This document shows positions 26,963 through 35,916 of a stretch of DNA of 55,086 bases, in pieces. Below the pieces are notes generated by a model that worked only from the letters and a program-made list of their open reading frames with translations, did no database searches and was not told the DNA's origin. The DNA comes from an uncultured Clostridia bacterium. Lineage in GTDB: Bacteria; Bacillota; Clostridia; Lachnospirales; Anaerotignaceae. A program made the translations under genes and the position numbers. Where the stretch lies: positions 1 through 55,086 of the forward strand of contig CAMBLO010000016.1 of assembly GCA_945868505.1 (NCBI GenBank), in the 5' to 3' direction. Position 1 is the first letter of the stretch. Each line of letters starts with the position of its first letter.

Positions 26963-27010
26963 AACGCTGTATTTGTTGAAAAACACAATTCTTTTCAGGA
27001 ATACAACGTT
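26963..27010 (-). terminator. Terminator of uvrA
   Basis: Arms AACGCTGTATT (26963-26973) and AATACAACGTT (27000-27010), one mismatch, with TTTTTTTTCG on the minus-strand exit. Confidence 0.75.
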
Positions 27011-27019
27011 TTTTATCAT

Positions 27020-29854
27020 TTATTTTCTTCTCAGGATCTCTTTCAGGTATTTGCCTGTATAGGATGCAGGCACCTGACAGATTTCTTCCGGCGTTCCCGC
27101 TGCCACCAACGTGCCGCCGCCATCGCCCCCCTCGGGGCCAAGGTCGATGATATAGTCTGCCGTTTTAATGACATCCAGATTATGCTCGATAACAACCACC
27201 GTATTGCCGCCCTCTGCCAATCTCTGCAGGATATGCACCAGCTTATGGACATCCGCCGTATGCAGGCCTGTGGTAGGCTCGTCCAGAATATACATGGTGC
27301 GGCCTGTACTCTTGCGGCTCAGTTCTGTAGCCAGCTTCACCCTCTGGGCTTCCCCGCCGGAAAGGGTGGTGGAGGACTGCCCCAGCTGCACATAGGAAAG
27401 CCCCACATCATATAGAGTTTGCAGCTTCACCTTGATTCGGGGGATGTTTTCAAAGAACACCAAGGCCTCTTCCACTGTCATTTCCAGCACATCGGAGATG
27501 GTTTTGCCTTTATATTTTACCTCCAGTGTTTCCCGATTATACCGCTTGCCGTTGCAGACCTCGCAGGGTACATAAATATCAGGCAGGAAGTGCATTTCAA
27601 TTTTCACGATACCGTCACCGGCGCAGGCTTCACATCTGCCGCCCTTTACATTGAAACTGAATCTGCCCTTCTGATAGCCTCTAACCTTCGCCTCCGTGGT
27701 CTGAGCAAATACATCCCGAATCATATCGAACAAGCCCGTGTAAGTGGCAGGGTTGCTTCTGGGGGTGCGCCCAATGGGAGACTGATCGATATTGATGACC
27801 TTATCCAGTTTTTCCAGCCCCAGCATATCCTCATGCTTGCCGGGTCTTGTTTTGGCTCTGTTCAAATCCCTTGCCAGTCTCTTATACAGAATTTCATTAA
27901 CGAGAGAGCTTTTGCCGCTGCCGCTGACCCCCGTTACGCAGGTAAACAGCCCCAAGGGAATCTCCACATCAATATGCTTTAGATTGTTTTCCGCCGCCCC
28001 TTTAATAACCAGCTTATTTTCCGGCACAAAAGGTCTGCGCTCCTTGGGCACTTCAATTTTCTTTCGGCCGCTGAGATAAGCCCCCGTTACGGAACGCTCA
28101 CAGGCTTTGATTTCTTCCACACTGCCCGCACAGACTACTTCGCCGCCGTCCCGTCCGGCACCGGGGCCGATATCTACCACATAATCCGCCGCCAGCATGG
28201 TATCCTCGTCATGTTCTACTACAATAAGGGAGTTGCCAATATCCCGCAGGTGCTTCAATGTAGCCAGCAGCTTATCGTTGTCCCGCTGGTGCAGGCCGAT
28301 GCTGGGTTCATCCAAAATATACACAACACCCACCAAGCCGCTGCCAATCTGGGTTGCCAAACGGATTCTCTGGGCCTCCCCGCCGGATAACGTGCCCGCT
28401 GTTCTGGAAAGGGTTAGGTATTCCAAGCCAACATCAATCAGGAATCCAACACGGGCATGGATTTCCTTCAAAATACGCTCGCCAATCATGTTTTCCCGCT
28501 CTGTCAGCTGCAGGCTATGGAAAAATTCCTGCATTTTGCCGATGGAAAGCTCCGTCACTTCGGAAATATTTTTGCCGCCCACAGTGATTGCCAGCACCTC
28601 CGGACGCAGACGTTTGCCGTGGCAGTCGGGGCACTGGATGTTTGTCATATATTCCTCATATTCCCCCCGCATGGTTTCAGAAGTTTCACTATAGCGACGC
28701 TGCAAATTGGGAATGATGCCCTCAAAGGGATATTCATAGGAGCCCGTCCCCCGATAATTGCTGTAGGTCACCTGCAGCTTTTCGCCGCCGGTGCCGTAAA
28801 AAATGATGTCTTTGATTTTTTGGGGCAAATCCCGAAAAGGCGTTTCCAGAGAAAAATCATATTTTTCCGCCAGCGCATCGAACAGCACTCGGCTCATGCT
28901 CCCCTTCGTAGAAATGGAATTGTAGCCCGGTGCAGAAACCGCCCCTTCCAAAATGCTCAGGGTATCATTGGGCACAATGAGCTTTTCGTCGAACTTCATC
29001 TGCATCCCCAAGCCTGTACAGGTGGGGCAGGCACCGCTGGGGTTATTGAAAGAGAACATTCTGGGTTCAATCTCCATCAGGTCTACGCCGCAGTCTGGGC
29101 AGGAAAAGCTCTGACTGAACATCAGCTCATCCTCTCCCTGATTGACATCAACAATCAGCAGACCGCCGCTCAGGGCAGAAGCCGTTTCGATGGATTCCGT
29201 CAGGCGCATCTGCATCCCTTCCCTTACCATCAATCGGTCTACCACGATTTCAATATTGTGCTTTTTATTTTTTTCCAGTTCAATTTTTTCAGACAGCTCA
29301 TACATCAAGCCATCCACCCGCACACGGACATAGCCGCTCTTTTTGGCATCCTCCAAAAGCTTCACATGCTCGCCCTTGCGTCCTCTTACCACAGGTGCCA
29401 GAAGCTGTAATTTCGTCCGTTCGGGCAGTTCCATGATACGGTCTACGATTTGGTCGATGGTCTGTTTTTTAATCTCCTTGCCGCATTTCGGGCAATGGGG
29501 AATGCCGATTCTGGCATACAGCAGACGCAGGTAGTCGTAAATCTCCGTTACCGTACCCACGGTGGAACGGGGGTTATGGCTAGTGGTTTTCTGGTCGATG
29601 GAAATGGCAGGGGAAAGGCCTTCAATCAGGTCTACATCGGGCTTTTCCATCTGCCCCAAAAACTGTCTCGCATAGGAAGAGAGGGATTCCACATATCGCC
29701 TTTGCCCCTCCGCATATATGGTGTCAAAGGCAAGGGAGCTTTTGCCGCTGCCGCTGACCCCGGTAAAGACCACCAGTTGGTCTCTGGGGATGGTCAGGTC
29801 AACATTTTGCAAATTATGCTCTCTGGCCCCTTTGATTACAATTTTGTCCTTCAT
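27020..29854 (-). CDS. uvrA: Excinuclease ABC subunit A
   Basis: 944-aa damage-recognition ATPase of nucleotide excision repair. Two ABC modules: Walker A loops [14 protein letters not shown] (about residue 31) and [14 protein letters not shown] (about 640), each with a LSGGEAQR signature. Zinc modules: CPDCG...CPTC near 250 and CEAC...CEVC near 745. Length is standard (about 940). Downstream of uvrB in one direction, separated by the hairpin array, so they may be one transcript or two. Confidence 0.98.
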   Translation of the reverse strand: MKDKIVIKGAREHNLQNVDLTIPRDQLVVFTGVSGSGKSSLAFDTIYAEGQRRYVESLSSYARQFLGQMEKPDVDLIEGLSPAISIDQKTTSHNPRSTVGTVTEIYDYLRLLYARIGIPHCPKCGKEIKKQTIDQIVDRIMELPERTKLQLLAPVVRGRKGEHVKLLEDAKKSGYVRVRVDGLMYELSEKIELEKNKKHNIEIVVDRLMVREGMQMRLTESIETASALSGGLLIVDVNQGEDELMFSQSFSCPDCGVDLMEIEPRMFSFNNPSGACPTCTGLGMQMKFDEKLIVPNDTLSILEGAVSAPGYNSISTKGSMSRVLFDALAEKYDFSLETPFRDLPQKIKDIIFYGTGGEKLQVTYSNYRGTGSYEYPFEGIIPNLQRRYSETSETMRGEYEEYMTNIQCPDCHGKRLRPEVLAITVGGKNISEVTELSIGKMQEFFHSLQLTERENMIGERILKEIHARVGFLIDVGLEYLTLSRTAGTLSGGEAQRIRLATQIGSGLVGVVYILDEPSIGLHQRDNDKLLATLKHLRDIGNSLIVVEHDEDTMLAADYVVDIGPGAGRDGGEVVCAGSVEEIKACERSVTGAYLSGRKKIEVPKERRPFVPENKLVIKGAAENNLKHIDVEIPLGLFTCVTGVSGSGKSSLVNEILYKRLARDLNRAKTRPGKHEDMLGLEKLDKVINIDQSPIGRTPRSNPATYTGLFDMIRDVFAQTTEAKVRGYQKGRFSFNVKGGRCEACAGDGIVKIEMHFLPDIYVPCEVCNGKRYNRETLEVKYKGKTISDVLEMTVEEALVFFENIPRIKVKLQTLYDVGLSYVQLGQSSTTLSGGEAQRVKLATELSRKSTGRTMYILDEPTTGLHTADVHKLVHILQRLAEGGNTVVVIEHNLDVIKTADYIIDLGPEGGDGGGTLVAAGTPEEICQVPASYTGKYLKEILRRK

Positions 29855-29869
29855 AGTTCCTCCTTTTTC

Positions 29870-30009
29870 TTGAGGGTTCTACCCTCAAACACCCGCCAAG
29901 GGAGTCACTCCCTTGGAACCCAATACCGCAACAGCATGAACATGCTGTTGCAAATAGGGGTGCAGGGGGATTATCCTCCTGCTGGGGGAGTTGGGGGCAA
30001 CGCCCCCAA
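29870..30009. repeat. Array of short hairpins between uvrB and uvrA
   Basis: Five successive hairpins in 140 bases: TTGAGGG/CCCTCAA (29870-29888), CCAAGGGA/TCCCTTGG (29896-29916), GCAACAGCATG/CATGCTGTTGC (29928-29951), GCAGG..GGA/TCC..CCTGC (29962-29982), TTGGGGG/CCCCCAA (29991-30009). Same style as 24115-24380. No gene. Confidence 0.8.
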
Positions 30010-30015
30010 GGTCTT

Positions 30016-31995
30016 TTAAATCATTTTCTTTAATTCCAGTATCTTGTCCCGCAGTTCCGCCGCCCGCTCAAATTGCAGCTCCATGGCGGCCTGCTTCATT
30101 TCTTTATCCAGCTTTTTGATAAGCTTGTTCAGTTCCTCCACACTCATGGATTCAGGGTCTTTTTCCAGACCGAATTTCTGTTTTTCCGTTGCCGCTTTCG
30201 TAATCTGGATGATATCGTGAACCTTCTTTTTGATGGTCTGGGGCGTAATGCCATGGGCTTCATTATACGCCTCCTGAATGGAACGGCGGCGGTTGGTTTC
30301 GGTGATAGCCTTATCCATGCTTTCCGTCATCACATCAGCATACATGATAACACGCCCGTTGGCGTTTCTTGCCGCACGACCGATGGTCTGTATCAGAGAG
30401 GTTTCCGAACGAAGGAAGCCCTCCTTATCTGCATCCAAAATGGCAACCAAGCTGACCTCGGGAATATCCAAACCTTCCCGCAGCAGGTTGATGCCAACCA
30501 GTACATCAAATACATCCATACGCAGGTCACGGATGATTTCCAAGCGTTCCAGCGTATCAATATCGGAATGGAGGTAGCGCACCCGAACCCCAGCTTCCCG
30601 CAGATAATCTGTCAGGCGTTCCGCCATTTTTTTCGTCAAAGTGGTTACAAGGACCTTATCCCCCGCCTCTGTGGTCTTTCGCACCTCCGAAAGCAAATCG
30701 TCAATCTGCCCATGAATAGGACGTACAGAAATTTCGGGGTCGAGCAGCCCAGTGGGGCGGATAATCTGTTCCGCCGTCTGTTCAGAATGTTCCTTTTCAT
30801 ACACAGAGGGCGTTGCCGAAACGAACAAAAGCTGATGAATCTTGCTTTCAAATTCACTGAATTTCAAGGGTCTGTTATCCAAAGCGGAGGGCAGCCGAAA
30901 GCCATAGTCCACCAAAGTAGTCTTTCTGGAACGGTCGCCCTCGTACATCCCGCGAATCTGTGGAATGGAAACATGAGATTCATCGGCAATAATCAGGAAA
31001 TCATCAGGAAAGAAATCGATGAGGGTAAAGGGCGTACTGCCCGCTTCTCGCAAGGAAAGATGGCGGGAATAGTTTTCGATGCCTGTACAGAAGCCCATTT
31101 CCTTCAGCATTTCCAAGTCGTAATTGGTGCGCTGTTCCAATCGCTGGGCTTCCAAAAGCTTGTCCTCCCGCTTCAGCTCCGCCAACCACACCTCCAATTC
31201 ATCCTCAATCCGTTGGATGGCAATTTTCATTTTATCGGGAGCCGTAACGTAGTGGGACGCAGGGAAAATGGAGATATGATTTCTTGTTCCCATAATTTCT
31301 CCCGTCAATACATCAATTTCCGTAATTCGGTCAATTTCATCCCCGAAAAATTCCACACGGACAGCGTGTTCTGAGGAGCCGATGGGGAAAATCTCCACCA
31401 CATCCCCCCGCACACGGAAGGTACCACGCTCAAAATTCATATCATTTCTGTCATACTGCATCTCCACAAGGGCCCGCAAAACCTCGTCCCTGTCCTTTTC
31501 CATGCCCGGACGCAGGGAAAGCATCATACCATAGTATTCCTCCGGGTCGCCCAAACCGTAGATGCAGGAAACACTGGCAACAACAATAACATCCTCCCGT
31601 TCCACCAGTGCCGCCGTAGCAGAGTGGCGCAGCTTATCAATTTCATCATTGACCGAGGAATCCTTTTCGATATAGGTGTCCGTACTGGGCACATAGGCCT
31701 CGGGCTGATAATAATCATAGTAAGATACAAAATATTCTACCGCATTCTCCGGGAATATCTCTTTTAACTCGCTGTAAAGCTGTGCTGCAAGGGTTTTATT
31801 ATGAGCTATGACCAAAGTTGGCTTCTGGACCTTCTCAATAACATTTGCCATGGTAAAAGTTTTGCCGGAACCTGTAACCCCCAGCAAAGTCTGAAATTTC
31901 AAGCCTTTTTGGAACCCGTCGGCGATTTTTTCGATTGCCTGTGGCTGGTCACCTGTCGGTTTATATTTAGATACTACTTTGAATGGTTTATCCAT
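30016..31995 (-). CDS. uvrB: Excinuclease ABC subunit B
   Basis: 659-aa helicase-like repair protein that verifies damage after UvrA. Walker A GVTGSGKT at about residue 40, the damage-probing beta-hairpin [20 protein letters not shown] at about 95, helicase blocks [17 protein letters not shown] and [18 protein letters not shown], and a C-terminal UVR domain (about 620-655) that contacts UvrC. Full length. A LexA-like site lies about 235 bases upstream. First gene of the uvrB-uvrA pair. Confidence 0.98.
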   Translation of the reverse strand: MDKPFKVVSKYKPTGDQPQAIEKIADGFQKGLKFQTLLGVTGSGKTFTMANVIEKVQKPTLVIAHNKTLAAQLYSELKEIFPENAVEYFVSYYDYYQPEAYVPSTDTYIEKDSSVNDEIDKLRHSATAALVEREDVIVVASVSCIYGLGDPEEYYGMMLSLRPGMEKDRDEVLRALVEMQYDRNDMNFERGTFRVRGDVVEIFPIGSSEHAVRVEFFGDEIDRITEIDVLTGEIMGTRNHISIFPASHYVTAPDKMKIAIQRIEDELEVWLAELKREDKLLEAQRLEQRTNYDLEMLKEMGFCTGIENYSRHLSLREAGSTPFTLIDFFPDDFLIIADESHVSIPQIRGMYEGDRSRKTTLVDYGFRLPSALDNRPLKFSEFESKIHQLLFVSATPSVYEKEHSEQTAEQIIRPTGLLDPEISVRPIHGQIDDLLSEVRKTTEAGDKVLVTTLTKKMAERLTDYLREAGVRVRYLHSDIDTLERLEIIRDLRMDVFDVLVGINLLREGLDIPEVSLVAILDADKEGFLRSETSLIQTIGRAARNANGRVIMYADVMTESMDKAITETNRRRSIQEAYNEAHGITPQTIKKKVHDIIQITKAATEKQKFGLEKDPESMSVEELNKLIKKLDKEMKQAAMELQFERAAELRDKILELKKMI

Positions 31996-32229
31996 AAAAC
32001 ACCTCCCAGTGACCCCCCAAAAAATGTTTATTAGGTAAAAATTGCCGTTTTTTCACGATTCACATATTCAGCGAACCTTCTTTTTTCCTTCGGTTCGAAT
32101 TTGGGTCACTTGAACAAGAATTGAAAACTATTTCACACTATATGACACACGGATGATTATAATGGAATTAAGTCTCTCAGAATTATAACATAGAAAAAAA
32201 ATAATGTATAGCGAACACGCAAAAATTCC

Positions 32230-32241
32230 AAACATTTGTTC
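32230..32241. promoter_or_regulatory. LexA/DinR-like half-perfect box upstream of uvrB
   Basis: Minus-strand GAACAAATGTTT, one base from the Gram-positive SOS form GAACNNNNGTTC. It overlaps a possible promoter reading TTTGGA, 16 bases, TATACA on minus. The rest of 31996-32300 is AT-rich with no gene. Weak by itself. Confidence 0.35.
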
Positions 32242-32300
32242 TATTTCAAATCATCCGGTCCTTCGAATACATCGATTTCTATCAATGTATCATTTTTAAA

Positions 32301-32335
32301 TGAAGCCGACACAGGAAACACCTGCATCGGCTTCA
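32301..32335 (-). terminator. Terminator-like hairpin after arsC
   Basis: TGAAGCCGA / TCGGCTTCA arms with inner CAGG/CCTG pairing, 5 bases beyond the arsC stop. The T-tract on minus is short. Confidence 0.55.
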
Positions 32336-32339
32336 CAGC

Positions 32340-32738
32340 TTAGCTTAATCTTGCTTTTAGTTGAAGAATCTTTTCTTCGATCTTCCGTATAGTCTCATAG
32401 AACCCCTCGTCCGGTTGCCCTGTTGGGTCATCAAGGCCCCAATCTTCTCGCCATTTACAGGGCAAGTGTGGGCATTGCACATTGCATCCCATCGTGATGA
32501 CTCCATCCACAGGGGGAAGTTCCTCCAACAGTTTACTGTATTGTCCCTCAGCTTCCATATCAATGTGATACAATTCCTTCATAAGACGAACAGCATCTTG
32601 ATTGATACAGTTTTTCAACTCTGTCCCGGCGGAATAGCTTTCAAATATATCTGACGCCAGATGCCTTCCCAATGCTTCTGCGATTTGGCTGCGACAGGAA
32701 TTGTGAACACAGATAAAGGCGATTTTTGGCTTACTCAT
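32340..32738 (-). CDS. arsC: Arsenate reductase, low-molecular-weight phosphatase type
   Basis: 132-aa enzyme reducing arsenate to arsenite. The P-loop FICVHNSCRSQIAEA (C-x5-R) is at residues 8-22, and the resolving cysteines of the thioredoxin-coupled class are in MGCNVQCPHLPC near 80. ATG 32738 has AGAGGAAAAAAT in front. Last gene of the arsR-permease operon, 11 bases after the thioredoxin-like gene, which is a plausible electron donor. Confidence 0.93.
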   Translation of the reverse strand: MSKPKIAFICVHNSCRSQIAEALGRHLASDIFESYSAGTELKNCINQDAVRLMKELYHIDMEAEGQYSKLLEELPPVDGVITMGCNVQCPHLPCKWREDWGLDDPTGQPDEGFYETIRKIEEKILQLKARLS

Positions 32739-32749
32739 ATTTTTTCCTC

Positions 32750-33157
32750 TCAAAATCCATGCTTATGGAGCAGTTTTTCAACATCAGCGGCTTTCAAAAC
32801 CTTACCCATGGAAACAACCTTTTCATTGACCACGATAGCAGGCATACTCATAACGCCATACCCCATGACTTTCTCCATATCGGTAATATACTCCACCTCT
32901 CCGGGCAACCCAAGCGCCTTGACAGCCATCTTCGCGTTTTCATACTGCTCATGGCAGGATTTGCAGCCGGCCCCCAAAACCTTGATGTTGATGGTTTCAT
33001 TTTCAGTTTCACCACAGCAGCAATCAGATTCTGCAACAGTGCCAGTCGTGCTGCAGCAACAAGTAGTGCTTTCTTCAACCTTGCTCTCAGAACTGCCACA
33101 ACAGCAGGCAGGGATTTTCTTTTCTTCTTTCTTTTTCCCAAAACCAAACAGTGCCAT
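32750..33157 (-). CDS. Thioredoxin-like protein with Cys-rich N-terminal extension
   Basis: 135-aa protein. The C-terminal 80 residues are a small thioredoxin fold of the redox-active-disulfide/TM0996 type with active site GAGCKSCHEQYENA and cis-proline SMPAIVV. The N-terminal 55 residues form a low-complexity linker with three Cys triplets (ACCCG, TCCCS, DCCCG), unusual for thioredoxins and likely a metal or arsenite-binding tail. ATG 33157 is preferred to the one two codons upstream on ribosome-site spacing (AGGAGG). Within the ars operon. Confidence 0.8.
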   Translation of the reverse strand: MALFGFGKKKEEKKIPACCCGSSESKVEESTTCCCSTTGTVAESDCCCGETENETINIKVLGAGCKSCHEQYENAKMAVKALGLPGEVEYITDMEKVMGYGVMSMPAIVVNEKVVSMGKVLKAADVEKLLHKHGF

Positions 33158-33206
33158 AATCATACTCCTCCTATCATCATTTTAAATGATCCCAATATAT
33201 ACATAT

Positions 33207-34004
33207 TCATTCACAGTTGCAGGAACAGCCGCACCCGCAAGAAGACACATTTTCAAACTTCTTCATTTTCCCTTCGTAAAACTGCTTGAGATTTTCCGGA
33301 AGCTCATAAGCTCCGCAGGAACAGGTCGGCTGGGTGTTCAGACTTTTGAGGATGGCATTTGCCAGCATTTCCTTTGTGGGAACCTCATAAGTCTTGCCCT
33401 CATACTCGAACACACGGCAATCTACATTCACACCGGCAATCTCACCGCAGCAATCACAATTGGATTCTTTCACAGTTCCGAAAATGTCCTGCCCATTGAC
33501 AAGAATTGTCGGGGAGGATAGAAAATGATATTGCTCGGCAAGCTGTGGTGTTGACATTTCTTTCTTTTGGTAATCTATTGCATAGCCAGCCAGTTCAAGT
33601 GCGGGACGAAGAACCGCAACAACTTCATCCAGAACGGTATCCGTGCCAATACAGCGGTCACAGGTGGTCAGGTCCAGATATAAATACTCAATTCGCAGTT
33701 TCCTATCAGTACCCACTTCGGCATCCGCATGACAACTGCAGCAACATCCGCAATCATATTCTGCATTTTCATTTTCTTTTATTGCAGGAGGTATCCATCC
33801 AGTATCTTCTCCCACATAAGAAATTGCGCCCTGCGGACATTTATTGCCGCAGTCGTGGCAATGGTCGATGCAGTAATCGGGATATGCCACAATGGGAACA
33901 GGGAATTTCTTTTTATCGTAAACACCGTGAGAACAGAAATTGATGCAGGTTCCGCACTCCGTGCAGGATAAAATATCAATTACAGGATACCATTTCTTAG
34001 CTAT
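33207..34004 (-). CDS. Ferredoxin-type / DUF2703 protein with apparent ATA start
   Basis: 265-aa protein in the arsenic operon. An N-terminal pair of Fe-S-like cysteine clusters (CTECGTCINFC near residue 13, CHDCGNKCP near 45) precedes a second Cys-rich linker (CGCCCSC) and a DUF2703-like domain (IEYLYLDLTTCDRCIGTD). The tail ends CGCGCSCNC. The permease stop overlaps TAAGGAGG and the only in-frame codon at proper spacing is ATA (34004-34002), followed by AKKWYPVID, the expected family start. No ATG, GTG or TTG exists in frame there. Upstream starts would lie inside the permease gene. Confidence 0.75.
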   Translation of the reverse strand: MAKKWYPVIDILSCTECGTCINFCSHGVYDKKKFPVPIVAYPDYCIDHCHDCGNKCPQGAISYVGEDTGWIPPAIKENENAEYDCGCCCSCHADAEVGTDRKLRIEYLYLDLTTCDRCIGTDTVLDEVVAVLRPALELAGYAIDYQKKEMSTPQLAEQYHFLSSPTILVNGQDIFGTVKESNCDCCGEIAGVNVDCRVFEYEGKTYEVPTKEMLANAILKSLNTQPTCSCGAYELPENLKQFYEGKMKKFENVSSCGCGCSCNCE

Positions 34005-34017
34005 AGTCGTGACCTCC

Positions 34018-35034
34018 TTATATGAAAAGATATTGGAATGCATTAAACAAGTATCCGACAGCAATGATGCCAACTGCGCAGATAGCAATAAATAATCCCA
34101 ACAGTTTCGGTTTCACAGCCTTACGAAGCATTATCATGGAAGGAAGGCTCAAAGTGGTAACAGCCATCATAAAACTAAGGACAGTTCCCAGTAGTGCGCC
34201 TTTTGCCAGCAGTGCTTCCGCAATGGGAATGGTTCCAAAAATATCCGCATACATGGGAACACCCACAAGAACAGCCAATATAACGCCAAAGGGGTTATTG
34301 CTGCCAAGAACGTTTTGAACCCAAGCTTCGGGGATCCAGTTGTGGATCACGGCGCCGATACCGACACCGACCAAAATATACGGAAAGACTTTTTTGAAGG
34401 TTTCTGCAACCTGTTCTTTTGCGTAAATCAGTCGATCGTTTACCGATAGATCAGGAGATTCGATGTCTACGCTGCTCTTTGCATTGCGAATAAATTCTTC
34501 TACATGGTTTTCCATGTGCAGTTTTTCAATGATCGTACCGCCTATGACAGCAATAATCAAACCAACAACAACATAGACAACAGCGACTCTTGTGCCAAAA
34601 ATACTCATCAGCAGAACAAGGCTTCCCAAATCGACCATTGGGGAAGAAATCAGGAAAGAAAATGTCACACCAAGGGGCAAACCGGCACTTGTAAAACCGA
34701 TAAACAATGGGATGGACGAACAAGAACAAAAGGGTGTCACTGTACCCAGAAGGGCTGCGATGATGTTTGCCCAAATTCCTCTGAATCGCCCTAAAATTCG
34801 TTTGCTTCGTTCAGGCGGGAAAAAGCTCTGGATATATGAGATCACAAAAATCAGAACACAGAGCAGTACGGTGATTTTTATGACATCATAAATGAAAAAT
34901 TGGATGCTCCCACCCCAGCGGGATGATGTGTCCAGTCCCAAAGCAGACAGACCACTGTTAATAACAGTATTCAGCCACTTCATTCCAAGCACCTGCTCTT
35001 GTATAAAGAGCCAGATAGAACGTAAGACTTCCAT
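34018..35034 (-). CDS. ArsP/DUF318-family permease
   Basis: 338-aa membrane protein with about eight helices in two halves. TPFCSCSSIPLFIGF near residue 100 is the hallmark cysteine motif of the ArsP_1 (PF03773) permeases, which export trivalent organoarsenicals or related species. The second half repeats the theme at VGVPMYADIFGTIPIAEALL. Preceded by a hairpin and an ATATCGAAATATTTTTTGAA site similar to that before arsR. Ends in TAA that is part of the next gene's ribosome site. Confidence 0.88.
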   Translation of the reverse strand: MEVLRSIWLFIQEQVLGMKWLNTVINSGLSALGLDTSSRWGGSIQFFIYDVIKITVLLCVLIFVISYIQSFFPPERSKRILGRFRGIWANIIAALLGTVTPFCSCSSIPLFIGFTSAGLPLGVTFSFLISSPMVDLGSLVLLMSIFGTRVAVVYVVVGLIIAVIGGTIIEKLHMENHVEEFIRNAKSSVDIESPDLSVNDRLIYAKEQVAETFKKVFPYILVGVGIGAVIHNWIPEAWVQNVLGSNNPFGVILAVLVGVPMYADIFGTIPIAEALLAKGALLGTVLSFMMAVTTLSLPSMIMLRKAVKPKLLGLFIAICAVGIIAVGYLFNAFQYLFI

Positions 35035-35067
35035 AGTAAGTCCCCTTTCAAATTGATAGATTTAAGA

Positions 35068-35090
35068 ATATCGAAATATTTTTTGAAATG
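35068..35090. promoter_or_regulatory. ArsR-type operator candidate upstream of the permease
   Basis: ATATCGAAAT followed by ATTTTTTGAA. The same two blocks occur, inverted, at 35451-35467 upstream of arsR. A repressor site shared by the two is likely. Confidence 0.45.
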
Positions 35091-35092
35091 AA

Positions 35093-35112
35093 AGCCACCT
35101 TTTCAGATGGCT
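35093..35112 (-). terminator. Hairpin between arsR and the permease
   Basis: AGCCACCT / AGATGGCT arms with a 4-nt loop at the arsR stop codon. On minus it is followed by TTCATTTC, a weak T-tract, so it may attenuate the genes downstream of arsR. Confidence 0.45.
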
Positions 35113-35435
35113 CATTTTTCTTCAGAACAGAAGCTTTCATTCTGCATATAGGGAACAACTAATGTAACCTGCTCATTCAGCAGTTCTTTTGCACGTACTG
35201 TGCCTTCCGGGTCAATGGAATAATGAACCCATTTTCCTTCTTTTCGTCCCTGTACAATACCAGCATCACATAATATCTTCATATGATGAGACAAGGTAGA
35301 TTGACTGATATGCAGTTCCTCCAAAAGTTTGCAGGCGCATTTTTCTCCGTTTCGCAACAACTCAAGGATTTGAAGACGATTTTCATCACAAAATGCTTTG
35401 AACACCTTAGCAGTTTCCTTATATTCGGATGCCAC
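35112..35435 (-). CDS. arsR: ArsR/SmtB-family repressor
   Basis: 107-aa winged-helix metalloid sensor. ILELLRNGEKCACKLLEEL carries the paired cysteines (KCAC) of the arsenite site in the recognition-helix region, followed by ISQSTLSHHMKIL, the DNA-reading helix. Extra cysteines are at FCDENR and the C-terminus. GTG 35435 has GAGGTGAGATAA in front. Heads the operon; own promoter and a likely operator at 35451-35502. Confidence 0.93.
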   Translation of the reverse strand: MASEYKETAKVFKAFCDENRLQILELLRNGEKCACKLLEELHISQSTLSHHMKILCDAGIVQGRKEGKWVHYSIDPEGTVRAKELLNEQVTLVVPYMQNESFCSEEK

Positions 35436-35450
35436 TTATCTCACCTCACA

Positions 35451-35467
35451 TTCAAAAATTTCGATAT
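35451..35467. promoter_or_regulatory. ArsR operator candidate
   Basis: TTCAAAAATTTCGATAT lies just downstream of the arsR promoter and matches, inverted, the blocks at 35068-35090. Confidence 0.5.
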
Positions 35468-35473
35468 ATTTAT

Positions 35474-35502
35474 AGTATATGCATCAAATCGAAGAATGTC
35501 AA
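35474..35502 (-). promoter_or_regulatory. Promoter of the ars operon
   Basis: Minus-strand TTGACA, 17 bases, TATACT, near-consensus, with the operator candidate immediately downstream. Confidence 0.7.
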
Positions 35503-35543
35503 TATATATTTTTCAGTATCCTCCTTCAGATAGGCATATTTAA

Positions 35544-35916
35544 TAGCACTTTTCCTCAAAGGGAGTACATCAGATTATGGATCTATATTAAAAAAGTGGA
35601 CACATAAAGTAACTATCCATTACAATTAAGTAGAACGGTGTTTTTTTGTATATTCTGACACTAAAGTCCGTACATTCCACCTGCATAGCAGGTGGTTTTT
35701 TATTCCTGCATAAAAAAAACGGTGTGATTTTCATTCATCACACCATTTTATAATTGTTTCATCTATGAAATTTGGTTTGTCATCTGTCTAAATCGTAATT
35801 TTTGCGGCCAAAAGTGGGCTGTTTTTTGCTGAAAAATTGCTCAATTTTTGTCCTCAAACCACAACATTTTGTGGTAAAACCCCATTTCAGCCTCTAAAAC
35901 CACTAAAGTACATGCT
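35544..35916. other. Gene-free spacer with hairpins
   Basis: No ORF is supported. It holds a plus-strand terminator (CCACCTGC-ATA-GCAGGTGG then TTTTTTATT, 35677-35702) and a second hairpin (GGTGTGAT / ATCACACC, 35721-35744). The first terminator has no gene upstream on plus, so it may end a small RNA or be the trace of a lost insertion sequence. CCACAAAATGTTGTGG before 35881 may end the lepA message. Confidence 0.5.
35677..35702 (+). terminator. Orphan terminator
   Basis: Perfect 8-bp stem, 3-nt loop, then TTTTTTATT. No coding region lies upstream on this strand in the spacer. Confidence 0.65.

Noticed and set aside
28457..31374. Plus-strand ORFs opposite uvrA and uvrB (up to 433 aa)
   Set aside because: Mirror frames of conserved repair genes with no ribosome site or family motif.
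32085..32115. Second SOS box (CGAACC...GGTTCG) upstream of uvrB
   Set aside because: The half-sites are about 16 bases apart, too far for a LexA/DinR dyad.
35640..35744. Intact insertion sequence
   Set aside because: Hairpins resemble IS ends but there is no transposase ORF and no target duplication is visible.
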